This document shows, piece after piece, positions 11,570 to 21,852 of a stretch of 64,000 nucleotides of DNA. The DNA lies in contig NZ_CP045369.1 of the NCBI RefSeq assembly GCF_009363535.1, positions 563,501 to 627,500 on the forward strand. Reading direction: 5' to 3'. Below the pieces are notes generated by a model. That model searched no databases, was not told the origin of the DNA, and saw nothing but the letters and a program-made list of their open reading frames with translations. Position numbers and translations under genes: made by a program. Within the stretch, counting starts at the first letter, position 1. Every line of letters starts with the position of its first letter. This DNA comes from Microbulbifer sp. THAF38. Its GTDB lineage: Bacteria; Pseudomonadota; Gammaproteobacteria; Pseudomonadales; Cellvibrionaceae.

Positions 11570-12421
11570 GTGTCTGATCTACATACCGGATACAAGCCGG
11601 ATCGGGTTGCGTTAATTCGCGCCGGAAACGATATCGACAACGCGCTGCAGAAACGCCTGCAGCGCGCTGGCTTTCGCATCCAGCAACTTGGGCCCTCGGA
11701 ACTCGATAAGTTGCGTCCCGCCTCTATTGTTATCAATGCATCGGCATGCGCGGATGACCAGGGGATGCCAGAGGCGTTGCAGGTCGCCAAGGCGCTGGCA
11801 CAATGTTCCTGCCGACATGTTATTCATCTCTCTTCCTATGCGGTCTTTGCCGGTGGCGAACCGAGGAAATATGACGAGGACGAAGTAGCGGCACCGCAGG
11901 CTCGCAGTGGACGGCAATGGCTGGCCTGTGAGGAAGCCCTGGCCGGCCACGAAAACCTGACTATTCTGCGCTTTGGCTGGCTGGTGGATAGCAATCCAGA
12001 TGCTTTGCTTGGGCGGGTACTGCGCGGCTTCATTACTGGTGAGCCAGTCGCGCTGGATGGGTGCAATAGTGGTAATCCCGTCACTGCTTTGGATTTGGCT
12101 CGCGTCGCTGTTGCCTTAGCGCAGCAGCTGGCCAGTGGTGCTGAGGCTCGAGGGATCTATCATTACGGCAGCTCGGATAGCTGTACTGCGGTAGAGTTTG
12201 CCCTTGAGGTCGTGGAGCGAGCCCAGTCACTCTATGACGAGGGCAGGTTTGCGCAATTCAGTGCGCTGGAAACCGGACCGGACCAAAGGGACAGGGGGGT
12301 AGTATTAGCCTGCGGTAAGCTGCGCGATGTCTTCGGTATACAGCAGCATAGCTGGCGACAGGGCCTGACCAGACAGGTGGAATTGTGGTTGGAGCGCCTG
12401 GATGCGGAGCGGCAGGAATAG
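11570..12421 (+). CDS. SDR/RmlD-like protein, catalytic motif lost
   Basis: A 283-residue protein with the outline of an RmlD-type sugar-nucleotide reductase: a strand-helix start, SSYAVFAGGEPRKYDED matching the RmlD STDYVFDG-PYxE block, LRFGWLVD, and a late GIYHYGSSD. However, the Gly-rich NAD(P)-binding loop near the N-terminus is not evident (VALIRAGNDID), and the YxxxK catalytic pair is replaced (SGRQWLACEEAL). It starts with GTG 14 bases after ssb. It may be a non-catalytic or altered epimerase/reductase; true function unknown. A strong terminator follows at 12434-12466. Confidence 0.7.
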   Translation: MSDLHTGYKPDRVALIRAGNDIDNALQKRLQRAGFRIQQLGPSELDKLRPASIVINASACADDQGMPEALQVAKALAQCSCRHVIHLSSYAVFAGGEPRKYDEDEVAAPQARSGRQWLACEEALAGHENLTILRFGWLVDSNPDALLGRVLRGFITGEPVALDGCNSGNPVTALDLARVAVALAQQLASGAEARGIYHYGSSDSCTAVEFALEVVERAQSLYDEGRFAQFSALETGPDQRDRGVVLACGKLRDVFGIQQHSWRQGLTRQVELWLERLDAERQE

Positions 12422-12433
12422 TCTTGCTATCCA

Positions 12434-12466
12434 TAAAAAAGGGCGCCAATTTGGCGCCCTTTTTTG
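12434..12466. terminator. Bidirectional terminator
   Basis: The stem GGGCGCCAA (12441-12449) pairs with TTGGCGCCC (12451-12459), flanked by an A-run on the left and a T-run on the right. It serves the plus-strand SDR-like gene and the convergent minus-strand fabB. Confidence 0.9.
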
Positions 12467-12490
12467 TTTATAGTGAGTCCGCTCGCTGCT

Positions 12491-13714
12491 TTACAGCTTA
12501 TCGAATACCAGGCAGGCATTGGTGCCGCCGAAGCCAAAACTGTTGGACATGGCACGTTTAATCTCGCATTCACGCAACTCTGTGACCAGGTCCATCCCTT
12601 CTGCCGCGGGATCTTGGTGATCCACATTCGCGGAAGCGGCAATAAAGTTGTTTTGCATCATTAGCAGGCTGTAGATCGCCTCCTGTACACCGGCGGCTCC
12701 CAGGGAGTGTCCGGTCAGGGATTTTGTGGAGGCAAATGGGGGCACTTTGCCGGCAAAAACTTCGCCCATGGCTTTCAGTTCTGCGACATCGCCAACTGGG
12801 GTTGAGGTACCGTGGGTGTTGATGTAATCCACACTGCCCTGGAGTCCCTTGCCATCCATGCCCGCGAGAGCCTGCTGCATACAGCGCACTGCGCCTTCAC
12901 CACTGGGGGCTACCATATCGTATCCATCGGAAGTGGCGCCATAGCCAGTGAGTTCGGCATAAATGGTTGCTCCGCGAGCGAGGGCATGCTCCATTTCTTC
13001 CAGAATCAGGCACCCACCACCACCGGCGATGACAAAACCATCGCGATCGGCATCATAGGGGCGTGAGGCCTTGGTGGGCTCGTCATTGTATTTACTCGAA
13101 AGAGCGCCCATGGCATCGAACAGGTGAGTGAGGCTCCAGGCGAGTTCTTCACCACCACCGGCGAAGATAACATCCTGTTTGCCCATCTGGATTAGCTCGG
13201 CTCCGTGACCAATGCAGTGAGCGCTGGTGGCACAGGCGGAGGAAATGCTGTAGTTCACACCTTTGATTTTAAAGGGAGTGGCTAGGCAGGCGGAAACAGT
13301 GCTGTTCATCACCTGGGGAACTCGGTAGGCGCCGACGCGGCGAACCCCCTTTTCCTTGAGCGTATGGGCGGCATCAATAATCTGCTGAGTGGAGGTGCCG
13401 CCCGATCCCATCACAATACCGGTGCGGGGGTTGGAGATATCGCTTTCCTCCATACCGGACATTTCAATAGCCTCGCGCATAGCAATATAGGCATAGGCGG
13501 CGGCATCCCCCATAAACCGCAGCTGTTTGCGGTCGATGTGTTCCTTGAAATCGATATCTACAGGGCCAGCTACCTGGCTGCGTAGGCCTAGTTCTTTGTA
13601 CTCTTCTTGAAAGCGAATGCCGCTGCGGCCTGCTCGCAAGGACTCGGTAACTTCTTTTGTGTTGGTACCGATACAGGATGTGATGCCCATCCCGGTAATG
13701 ACTACCCGACGCAT
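12491..13714 (-). CDS. fabB: Beta-ketoacyl-ACP synthase I
   Basis: FabB of 407 residues elongates fatty acyl-ACP with malonyl-ACP and is needed for unsaturated fatty acid synthesis in the FabA pathway. The Cys-His-His triad is visible: Cys161 in SSACATSAH, His301 in [11 protein letters not shown] and His336 in [12 protein letters not shown]. The ATG at 13714 is preceded by GGAG and matches the family start [10 protein letters not shown]; an ATG five codons upstream is less likely. It lies downstream of fabA on the same strand, the classic fabAB pair. Confidence 0.97.
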   Translation of the reverse strand: MRRVVITGMGITSCIGTNTKEVTESLRAGRSGIRFQEEYKELGLRSQVAGPVDIDFKEHIDRKQLRFMGDAAAYAYIAMREAIEMSGMEESDISNPRTGIVMGSGGTSTQQIIDAAHTLKEKGVRRVGAYRVPQVMNSTVSACLATPFKIKGVNYSISSACATSAHCIGHGAELIQMGKQDVIFAGGGEELAWSLTHLFDAMGALSSKYNDEPTKASRPYDADRDGFVIAGGGGCLILEEMEHALARGATIYAELTGYGATSDGYDMVAPSGEGAVRCMQQALAGMDGKGLQGSVDYINTHGTSTPVGDVAELKAMGEVFAGKVPPFASTKSLTGHSLGAAGVQEAIYSLLMMQNNFIAASANVDHQDPAAEGMDLVTELRECEIKRAMSNSFGFGGTNACLVFDKL

Positions 13715-13780
13715 AGTGATCTCCAGCATTACTTGTTGGCAGAGGCCTTTATGGTTTCTACCGGTATTGGTTTCATGGGG

Positions 13781-14305
13781 TTAGAAATTGTCGGTGCGGG
13801 TGAATAAGCCTACGCGAAGATCCTTCGCGGTGTAAATTTCACGCCCATCGACAGATACTGTACCGTCGCCGATCCCCATGACCAATCTCCGCTCGACAAC
13901 CCGGCTCAGCTGAATGTGATAGGTCACTTTTTTGCTGGTAGGAAGGATTTGGCCGGTAAATTTGACTTCGCCACAACCGAGGGCGCGACCGTGTCCTGGG
14001 TTGCCTTTCCAAGCGAGGAAATAGCCCAACAGTTGCCACATGGCATCCAGGCCCAGGCAGCCGGGCATTACCGGGTCACCGGGAAAGTGGCACTCGAAAA
14101 ACCAGAGGTCGGGGTGGATGTCCAGCTCGGCGATCAGTTCCCCCTTGTTAAAGGCTCCCCCTTCTTTAGATATATGCGTGATGCGGTCCAGCATCAGCAT
14201 ATTAGGGGCCGGCAATTGGGCATTGCCTGGGCCAAACATCTCACCAGTGGAGCAGGTCAGTAGCTCCTCTCTGTCGTAGCTACTTTTTTGAACAAAATTA
14301 CTCAT
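13781..14305 (-). CDS. fabA: 3-hydroxydecanoyl-ACP dehydratase / isomerase
   Basis: FabA of 174 residues dehydrates 3-hydroxydecanoyl-ACP and isomerises the trans-2 to the cis-3 double bond, the branch point to unsaturated fatty acids. The active-site His73 ([12 protein letters not shown]) and Asp87 (LGLDAMWQ) are in place. The length is nearly identical to the E. coli enzyme. It is followed by fabB after 66 bases. A good sigma-70-like promoter lies at 14365-14392. Confidence 0.98.
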   Translation of the reverse strand: MSNFVQKSSYDREELLTCSTGEMFGPGNAQLPAPNMLMLDRITHISKEGGAFNKGELIAELDIHPDLWFFECHFPGDPVMPGCLGLDAMWQLLGYFLAWKGNPGHGRALGCGEVKFTGQILPTSKKVTYHIQLSRVVERRLVMGIGDGTVSVDGREIYTAKDLRVGLFTRTDNF

Positions 14306-14364
14306 CTTCTCCCCGATTGTGGGTGGTTACGCAACTTATGTTGAGCGTTTTTGTAAGAGCGGGC

Positions 14365-14392
14365 ATTCTAAGCGCTGTGTGTCGCTTGTCCA
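14365..14392 (-). promoter_or_regulatory. Putative sigma-70 promoter of fabA
   Basis: On the minus strand TGGACA (-35, 14387-14392) and TAGAAT (-10, 14365-14370) are separated by 16 bases, about 60 bases before the fabA ATG. A nearby CAGTCA / TGACTG inverted repeat (14395-14418) abuts the -35 and could be an operator. Confidence 0.5.
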
Positions 14393-14578
14393 GTCAGTCA
14401 AAATTATTTTTGTGACTGTCGTAGTAATTACTTTCACAACATCTTATATGATCAATTGTGTAGAGCGCTGACACATCAGAGGAATTTGGCGTCATCCTTT
14501 GTAAGTGAACTCTCTTTTTAGCTATGTTAAGTTGCCGCCGGCGCGGGGGTGCGCTTGTTTTTGATTATGGGGAGCGCA

Positions 14579-15427
14579 ATGCTTAAGAAATGTTTATTCC
14601 CGGTTGCCGGTTACGGTACCCGTTTCCTGCCAGCCACTAAGGCGATGCCGAAAGAGATGCTGCCGCTCGTGAACAAGCCATTGGTGCAGTACGGTGTGGA
14701 AGAGGCCATCGAAGCCGGCCTGACAGAAATTGGCTTTGTTACCGGGCGCGGTAAGCGTGCCATCGAAGATCATTTCGATACAAACTACGAGTTAGAGCAC
14801 CAAATTGCTGGGACCGGTAAAGAGCGCTACCTAGACTCTGTACATAAAGTGATCGATAGCGCCAGCTTTTCCTATACTCGCCAGGGTGAAATGCGCGGCT
14901 TGGGTGATGCGATATTGCAGGGGCGCCGCCTGGTGGGAGATGAGCCATTTGGGGTAGTGCTGGCGGATGACCTGTGCCTGAATGATGACCTGGGCGTGCT
15001 CTCGCAAATGGTGCAGCTCTATAAGCAGTTCCGCTGTTCCATCGTTGCCGTCGAGGAGGTGCCGATGGACCAGATTCATAAGTTTGGTGTGATTGCGGGC
15101 AATGAAATCAAGCCGGGTCTGTATCAGGTAACGGATATGGTGGAAAAACCGGCTGCTGAAGACGCGCCGAGTAATAAGGCGATTATCGGCCGCTATATCC
15201 TCACCCCGGATATTTTTGATCTGATCCGCGATACTCCGCCGGGCAAAAATGGGGAAGTGCAAATTACTGATGCGTTGCTGACCCAGGCGCGCCAGGGTTG
15301 TGTTCTTGCTTACGCTTTTAAGGGGCGGCGCTTTGACTGTGGCTCGGTGGAAGGGTTTATTGAGGCCACTAACCACGTCTTTGAAAATGTGTATCTGCCG
15401 GAACAGGCCGCCCAGGAGAAAAAATAA
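14579..15427 (+). CDS. galU: UTP-glucose-1-phosphate uridylyltransferase
   Basis: A 282-residue GalU that makes UDP-glucose from UTP and glucose-1-phosphate, feeding LPS core, exopolysaccharide and osmolyte pathways. The nucleotide-binding signature GYGTRFLPATKAMPKE is at 11-26. The ATG at 14579 has GGGGAG at good spacing; an ATG ten codons upstream is not preferred. The stop TAA abuts the GTG start of the phosphomannomutase, so the two genes are co-transcribed and probably coupled. Confidence 0.95.
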   Translation: MLKKCLFPVAGYGTRFLPATKAMPKEMLPLVNKPLVQYGVEEAIEAGLTEIGFVTGRGKRAIEDHFDTNYELEHQIAGTGKERYLDSVHKVIDSASFSYTRQGEMRGLGDAILQGRRLVGDEPFGVVLADDLCLNDDLGVLSQMVQLYKQFRCSIVAVEEVPMDQIHKFGVIAGNEIKPGLYQVTDMVEKPAAEDAPSNKAIIGRYILTPDIFDLIRDTPPGKNGEVQITDALLTQARQGCVLAYAFKGRRFDCGSVEGFIEATNHVFENVYLPEQAAQEKK

Positions 15428-16777
15428 GTGTCAGATCTGACCTGCTTTAAAGCCTATGATTTGCGCGGCCGTGTGCCTGATGAGCTGAATACCGAAGTGG
15501 CTTATCGGGTGGGGCGGGCATTTGCCCAATTTCTGCGGGCGAAACGTGTCGTGGTTGGTCATGATATTCGACTTACCAGTGGTGAGCTGACGGATGCCCT
15601 GGTGAATGGTTTGCGCGACGCTGGTACCGATGTCTTCCACATTGGTGAGTGCGGCACTGAAGAAGTGTATTTCGCTACTTTCCATGGTGATTTTGATGGT
15701 GGTATTTGTGTGACTGCCAGCCATAACCCCATGGATTACAACGGCATGAAGTTTGTTCGCGCGGGTAGTAGGCCGATTAGTGGCGATACCGGTTTGTTCG
15801 ATATCAAACGCTTGGCAGAAGAGAATGATTTTGCCCCTGTTGCGGAGCGCGGGAGCCTGCAGCGTTTTGAGCACCGTGCAGATTTTGTGAAGCACTTGCT
15901 TGGCTATGTCGATAGCAAAGCCCTGAAGCCCCTAAAGTTGGTGGTCAATGCGGGCAATGGTGGCGCGGGTGCCGTCGTCGATGCACTGGCGCCGCACTTG
16001 CCGTTTGAGTTTGTGCGGGTGCACCATCAGCCAGATGGCAACTTCCCCAATGGGATTCCCAACCCGCTCCTGCCGGAAAACCGCGCTTCTACTGCAGAGG
16101 CGGTGCGGGAGAGTGGTGCTGACTTTGGTATTGCCTGGGATGGTGACTTTGATCGCTGTTTCTTCTTCGATGAGAACGGCGATTTTATCGAGGGCTATTA
16201 TGTGGTCGGCCTGCTTGCGGAGGCCTTCCTGGTGAAGCACAAGGGCGCCAAAGTGGTTCACGATCCTCGCCTGCTGTGGAATACGGAAGATATTGTGCGT
16301 GCTGCTGGGGGTGAGCCAGTCCAGAGTAAAACTGGCCATGCCTTTATTAAGGAGCGCATGCGCAAAGAAGATGCCATTTATGGTGGTGAGATGAGTGCAC
16401 ACCATTATTTCCGTGACTTCGCCTACTGCGATAGTGGCATGATCCCCTGGCTGCTGGTGGCGGAGCTGGTCAGCCGTAGCGGTAAGACTCTGTCCCAGTT
16501 GGTGGGAGAACGTATGGCGGCTTTCCCCTGCTCGGGTGAGATCAACTCCAAAGTGCAGGATGCGGCAGCGGTGATTAAAGCTGCAGAGGAAAAGTATGGT
16601 GCAGAGGCACTCAGTGTCGAGCATGTGGATGGTCTGAGCGTGGCTTATGCCGAGTGGCGCTTTAATTTGCGCATGTCCAATACTGAGCCGGTGATTCGTC
16701 TCAATGTTGAGTCCCGCGGGGATAAGGCTTTGATGCGAGAGAAGACCGAAGAATTGCTAAAGCTGATTCGTTCATGA
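15428..16777 (+). CDS. manB: Phosphomannomutase (CpsG/ManB type)
   Basis: A 449-residue alpha-D-phosphohexomutase of the CpsG/ManB group that interconverts mannose-6- and mannose-1-phosphate (possibly glucose phosphates too). The phosphoserine motif [11 protein letters not shown] is at 96-106 (Ser98), the metal loop DGDFDRC at 238-244, and the sugar loop [10 protein letters not shown] near 320. It begins with GTG directly at the galU stop. Together with galU and the algA-type enzyme it supplies nucleotide sugars. A terminator follows at 16826-16854. Confidence 0.92.
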   Translation: MSDLTCFKAYDLRGRVPDELNTEVAYRVGRAFAQFLRAKRVVVGHDIRLTSGELTDALVNGLRDAGTDVFHIGECGTEEVYFATFHGDFDGGICVTASHNPMDYNGMKFVRAGSRPISGDTGLFDIKRLAEENDFAPVAERGSLQRFEHRADFVKHLLGYVDSKALKPLKLVVNAGNGGAGAVVDALAPHLPFEFVRVHHQPDGNFPNGIPNPLLPENRASTAEAVRESGADFGIAWDGDFDRCFFFDENGDFIEGYYVVGLLAEAFLVKHKGAKVVHDPRLLWNTEDIVRAAGGEPVQSKTGHAFIKERMRKEDAIYGGEMSAHHYFRDFAYCDSGMIPWLLVAELVSRSGKTLSQLVGERMAAFPCSGEINSKVQDAAAVIKAAEEKYGAEALSVEHVDGLSVAYAEWRFNLRMSNTEPVIRLNVESRGDKALMREKTEELLKLIRS

Positions 16778-16825
16778 TCTCCAGCTCATCTCCGAATAGG
16801 CTTTAAGAGCTGCAGCCTTGAAGTC

Positions 16826-16854
16826 AAAAAAGCCCCATAAAATGGGGCTTTTTT
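16826..16854. terminator. Rho-independent terminator
   Basis: AGCCCCAT (16831-16838) and ATGGGGCT (16842-16849) form the stem with A-run and T-run flanks. It ends the galU-manB transcript and may also act on the convergent ispB transcript. Confidence 0.9.
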
Positions 16855-16913
16855 AATGGGGGTTACCTTGAGAAATCTGGTCTCCTTGTATCTAGGGCGA
16901 TACTTCGAGCTTG

Positions 16914-17876
16914 CTAGACATTTCTCTCCACGGCGAAGCTGGCTAGTTGTTGTAGTGCGGTTTTTTGGTCGCTCTCGGGTAGGAAGTCCAGCTGAGCTTT
17001 GGCATCCTCCACAGCAGTACGGGCCCGTTCCATGGTGTAATCCAGGGCTCCGCAAGCCTCGATAGCCTCGACAATTTCCACCAGTTTTGCCGCGCTGCGC
17101 TGTTCAATGGCTTCCCTGACCAGGGCTGCTTGGCTTTCGCTGCCATTGGCTATGGTATAGATCAGGGGTAGTGTGGGCTTGCCTTCCGCCAGGTCGTCGC
17201 CGACGTTCTTACCTAGCTCTTCCGGGTTGCCGCGGTAATCCAGGGCGTCATCTACCAACTGGAATGCGAGGCCCAAATGACGCCCATACAGTTTCAAGGC
17301 GTTTTGTTCCTCGGCGGAGCATTCGGCCAGAACCGCGGCTGTCTCACAGGCCGCTTCAAACAGCGCTCCAGTCTTCTTGTAAATTACACCGAAATAGTTT
17401 TCCTCGCTGACTTCTGGGTCGCCTGCGTTTACCAGCTGCTGTACTTCGCCCTCGGCAATGGTGTTGGTGGTGTCGGAGAGGAGCGCCATGATGCGCATGT
17501 CCTGCAGGGCAATCATCATCTGGAAAGCGCGGGAGTAGAGGAAGTCTCCCACCAGGACGCTGGGTGCATTACCCCACTTGGCATTGGCGGTGAGGCGGCC
17601 GCGGCGCATATCGGAGGTATCCACCACATCGTCATGAAGTAGAGTGGCGGTGTGGATAAATTCGATAATGGTGGCCAGATCAATATGGCTCTCATCTCGG
17701 TAGTTACAGGCCCTGGCACAAAGCAGCACTAATAGGGGGCGCAGGCGCTTGCCGCCGGCTTCAACCAGGTAGTGGCCTATATTTTCCACCAGGGGGACAT
17801 CCGAGTGCAGTTGGTCGAGAATACGCTGGTTGACCGCGGCAAAGTCTTCGGCGGCGACCCGGTGAAAAGGCAGCAT
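16914..17876 (-). CDS. ispB: Polyprenyl diphosphate synthase (octaprenyl type)
   Basis: A 320-residue trans-polyprenyl diphosphate synthase that builds the side chain of ubiquinone from farnesyl diphosphate and IPP. Both aspartate-rich motifs are present: DDVVD at 82-86 and DDALD at 209-213, with GGKRLRP at 41-47. Length and N-terminus match IspB. It is divergent from rplU-rpmA, the usual arrangement in gammaproteobacteria. Chain length (C40 or other) cannot be read directly. Confidence 0.95.
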   Translation of the reverse strand: MLPFHRVAAEDFAAVNQRILDQLHSDVPLVENIGHYLVEAGGKRLRPLLVLLCARACNYRDESHIDLATIIEFIHTATLLHDDVVDTSDMRRGRLTANAKWGNAPSVLVGDFLYSRAFQMMIALQDMRIMALLSDTTNTIAEGEVQQLVNAGDPEVSEENYFGVIYKKTGALFEAACETAAVLAECSAEEQNALKLYGRHLGLAFQLVDDALDYRGNPEELGKNVGDDLAEGKPTLPLIYTIANGSESQAALVREAIEQRSAAKLVEIVEAIEACGALDYTMERARTAVEDAKAQLDFLPESDQKTALQQLASFAVERNV

Positions 17877-17939
17877 TTGAGAGTTCCTTAATACGACTAG
17901 ACAAGCGCCGCCGAAGGCTCGGGCGGCGGAGGGTCGCTA

Positions 17940-17968
17940 TTGTATCAACCCGGCGAATTGATTAGAAT
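17940..17968 (+). promoter_or_regulatory. Putative sigma-70 promoter of rplU-rpmA
   Basis: TTGTAT (17940-17945) and TAGAAT (17963-17968) are separated by exactly 17 bases. The implied mRNA leader before rplU is about 150 bases. A GC-rich hairpin (17906-17928) lies just upstream, in the ispB 5' region. Confidence 0.6.
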
Positions 17969-18124
17969 CTGCGCCCCGTCGATTGTGGGCTCCGCGGTTT
18001 TTAGAGCCGATGGTACCGCCGGCGAAATAGATGTTAAACAACACGGCGCAAGCTCCCGAAATGCGGAGCAGTGACTGAACAGTCCTCCCGCTGCTTCGTG
18101 TCGTCCATATCGGAGCATAGAAAT

Positions 18125-18436
18125 ATGTACGCTGTTATTGAGAGCGGTGGCAAGCAACACCGTGTAGAAGAAGGCGAAGTACTTCGCCTGGAAAAGCTGG
18201 AAGTAGCTACTGGCGAAACCATCGATTTCGACAAAGTGCTGATGGTCGTTGATGGCGACACAATCAACATCGGCGCTCCCGTTGTAGACGGCGCTAAAGT
18301 ATCTGCTGAAGTGGTAAGCCACGGCCGCGGCGAGAAGGTGAGAATCATCAAGTTCCGTCGTCGTAAGCACTCCATGAAGCGCCAGGGCCACCGTCAGTGG
18401 TACACCGAAGTTAAAATCACTGGCATCAAGGCATAA
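18125..18436 (+). CDS. rplU: 50S ribosomal protein L21
   Basis: L21 of 103 residues, a 23S rRNA-binding large-subunit protein. The family start [14 protein letters not shown] sets the ATG at 18125; an in-frame ATG 18 codons upstream is not used. The conserved C-terminal [16 protein letters not shown] is complete. It is followed by rpmA after 17 bases, as almost always. Confidence 0.98.
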   Translation: MYAVIESGGKQHRVEEGEVLRLEKLEVATGETIDFDKVLMVVDGDTINIGAPVVDGAKVSAEVVSHGRGEKVRIIKFRRRKHSMKRQGHRQWYTEVKITGIKA

Positions 18437-18453
18437 GAGAGGAGTAACGACTC

Positions 18454-18711
18454 ATGGCACATAAGAAAGCTGGCGGTAGTACGCGAAATGGTCGCGATTC
18501 CGAGAGTAAACGCCTGGGCGTGAAGCGCTTTGGCGGCCAGTCTGTAGCAGCAGGCAACATCATCGTTCGTCAGCGTGGCACCAAGTTCCACGCCGGTGTT
18601 AACGTTGGTATGGGCAAAGATCACACCCTGTTCGCCACCGCGGACGGCGTTGTGAAGTTCGAAGTTAAAGGCCCCAATAACCGCAAGTTCGTTTCTATCG
18701 AAACTGCCTAA
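18454..18711 (+). CDS. rpmA: 50S ribosomal protein L27
   Basis: L27 of 85 residues; its flexible N-terminus reaches the peptidyl transferase centre. Start [19 protein letters not shown] is the standard gammaproteobacterial form with no Firmicutes-type N-terminal cleavage extension. A GAGAGGAG ribosome site precedes the ATG. A strong terminator follows. Confidence 0.98.
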   Translation: MAHKKAGGSTRNGRDSESKRLGVKRFGGQSVAAGNIIVRQRGTKFHAGVNVGMGKDHTLFATADGVVKFEVKGPNNRKFVSIETA

Positions 18712-18735
18712 GCGGTCACAAGCCCTAGCTTCATC

Positions 18736-18763
18736 AAAAGCCCCGCTATTGCGGGGCTTTTTT
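18736..18763 (+). terminator. Rho-independent terminator after rpmA
   Basis: AAAGCCCCGC (18737-18746) pairs with GCGGGGCTTT (18751-18760) around a 4-base loop and continues into a T-run. It separates rplU-rpmA from obgE. Confidence 0.92.
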
Positions 18764-18883
18764 GTTGGAAAAGTCCCGATAGTCCAGTGGCGGGAAGCTG
18801 GGGTGGCAGGTGCCTGCGTGGGGCGGCTTGTCGGCTGGTATGATGAATATGATGGTAGGTGCGAATATGTGCGCACCGGATGA

Positions 18884-20116
<1,233 letters not shown>

Positions 20117-20236
20117 ATTGTACCTTTCCGGCGGCATGCCCTTGCCGCCGGGTAGAATTTCAGTCGGCTCCCGGTCTTTTCGGCAAATAAATTGATCACT
20201 CGTTAGGCCCCGAGGGGCCGGTGTCCAGGGGGAAGT

Positions 20237-21373
20237 ATGGGCTCCGTATCAATGTCCCGCAGGGGGCTTTCTAAGGGGCGGCGCTGGGTGGTGAAAATTG
20301 GCAGTGCCCTGCTCACTGACAATGGTCGCGGCGTCAATAGTGTGGCCATTTCCGCCTGGGTGGCACAGATCGCCGAATTGCGTCAGCAGGGCGTTGAGGT
20401 GGTGTTGGTTTCCTCCGGGGCGGTTGCCGCGGGTATGGATCGCCTCGGTTGGCATCGCAGGCCGGAATCGATTCATCAGCTGCAGGCCGCCGCAGCGGTA
20501 GGGCAGAGCCACCTGGTGCAGGTTTACGAGCAGGCTTTTGGCCACTTCGATATCCGCAGTGCCCAGATTTTGCTGGATCACGATGATCTCTCCAATCGCA
20601 CCCGCTACCTCAATGCGCGCAGTACACTCCGAACCCTGCTCTCTTTGGGGGCTGTACCGATCGTCAATGAGAACGACACCGTTGTAACCGATGAGATACG
20701 TTTCGGGGATAACGATACTCTGGCAGCGCTAGTGGCGAATCTTGTGGAGGCGGATACTCTGCTGATTTTGACCGATGCAGACGGGCTCTTTACCCAGGAC
20801 CCCCGCGATAGCCCCGATGCGGAACTGATTGGTGAGGCATCGGCGTTGGATTCCAGGCTGCTGGGAATGGCAGGGGACTCCCGCAGTGGCCTCGGGCGCG
20901 GTGGTATGACCACCAAGGTGCGCGCAGCACAACTGGCCGCTCGCTCTGGAGCCTGCACCGTGATTGCGGGGGGTGCCAGGGAGCAAGTAGTCACACGGGT
21001 ATGGAAGGGGGAGGCCCTGGGTACCCTCCTGCTGCCCGAGGCGGGCCCCCTGGCAGCGCGCAAACGCTGGCTTGCCGGGCAGTTGCAGGTCCGCGGCAGC
21101 CTCACTCTCGATAGTGGTGCTGAGAAGGCATTGCGCGATGGCGGCAAAAGCCTGCTATCCGTTGGGGTGACTGAGGTGCAGGGTCGCTTTCACCGGGGAG
21201 ACTTGGTTTCTTGCCGTAATAGTGCGGGACAAGAGGTCGCCCGCGGTCTGGTGAATTACGACAGTAGTGAGAGTGCCAGGATTCTCGGCCAGTCGTCAGA
21301 GCGCTTTGTCGACCTACTCGGCTATCGTGATGATGACGAGCTGATACACCGGGATAATCTTATCCTGCTCTAG
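20237..21373 (+). CDS. proB: Glutamate 5-kinase
   Basis: A 378-residue ProB that phosphorylates glutamate as the first step of proline synthesis. The amino-acid kinase domain ([34 protein letters not shown]) is followed by a C-terminal PUA domain from about 285. An ATG five codons later (20252) is an alternative start; the first ATG has GGGGGAAG close upstream. ProA is not in the window. A terminator lies at 21399-21424. Confidence 0.96.
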   Translation: MGSVSMSRRGLSKGRRWVVKIGSALLTDNGRGVNSVAISAWVAQIAELRQQGVEVVLVSSGAVAAGMDRLGWHRRPESIHQLQAAAAVGQSHLVQVYEQAFGHFDIRSAQILLDHDDLSNRTRYLNARSTLRTLLSLGAVPIVNENDTVVTDEIRFGDNDTLAALVANLVEADTLLILTDADGLFTQDPRDSPDAELIGEASALDSRLLGMAGDSRSGLGRGGMTTKVRAAQLAARSGACTVIAGGAREQVVTRVWKGEALGTLLLPEAGPLAARKRWLAGQLQVRGSLTLDSGAEKALRDGGKSLLSVGVTEVQGRFHRGDLVSCRNSAGQEVARGLVNYDSSESARILGQSSERFVDLLGYRDDDELIHRDNLILL

Positions 21374-21398
21374 TGGCAATGCCGATTTTCATGCATAA

Positions 21399-21424
21399 AA
21401 AAACCCCGCAATGCGGGGTTTTTT
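21399..21424. terminator. Bidirectional terminator proB/rpsT
   Basis: AACCCCGCA (21402-21410) pairs with TGCGGGGTT (21412-21420) with A- and T-runs outside. It lies between the converging proB and rpsT genes and can serve both. Confidence 0.9.
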
Positions 21425-21443
21425 GTGTCTGCTACCTAAAGAA

Positions 21444-21710
21444 TTAGGCGGCCAGAGCTTTAACCTGAGCGTTCAGGCGGCTCTTGTGACGAGCGGCTTT
21501 ATTCTTGTGAATAATGCCTTTGTCTGCCATGCGGTCGATAACGGGAACCGCTTCTGCGTATGCAGTTTTTGCTTTTTCCGCATCGCCGGCATCGATGGCC
21601 GCAACTACCTTCTTGATGTAGGTGCGCACCATGGAGCGCAGACTGGCGTTATGCATGCGGCGCTTGTCGTTTTGGCGCGCGCGTTTCTTCGCTTGAGGTG
21701 AGTTGGCCAC
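21444..21710 (-). CDS. rpsT: 30S ribosomal protein S20
   Basis: S20 of 88 residues, an early 16S rRNA-binding protein. The family start [17 protein letters not shown] requires a GTG initiation codon at 21708-21710, preceded by AGGAG at proper spacing. An ATG further upstream gives an unrelated extension and is rejected. Non-ATG initiation is known for rpsT in E. coli (TTG), where the weak start is part of autoregulation; a similar role here is inference. In Pseudomonas murJ is the next gene; here three sortase-system-type genes intervene. Confidence 0.97.
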   Translation of the reverse strand: MANSPQAKKRARQNDKRRMHNASLRSMVRTYIKKVVAAIDAGDAEKAKTAYAEAVPVIDRMADKGIIHKNKAARHKSRLNAQVKALAA

Positions 21711-21852
21711 CGGTTGCTCCTGTCTGGAATCTATAAATCTGTAACTAACAGGCCCTGGGGCCCGATCGGGACGCGACATTATCCCCACAGCTGGTTGTTT
21801 GTCAACCATCTGCGCAGACGCCTTGCGCTTTACTTTCAATACCGGTGCTTGG

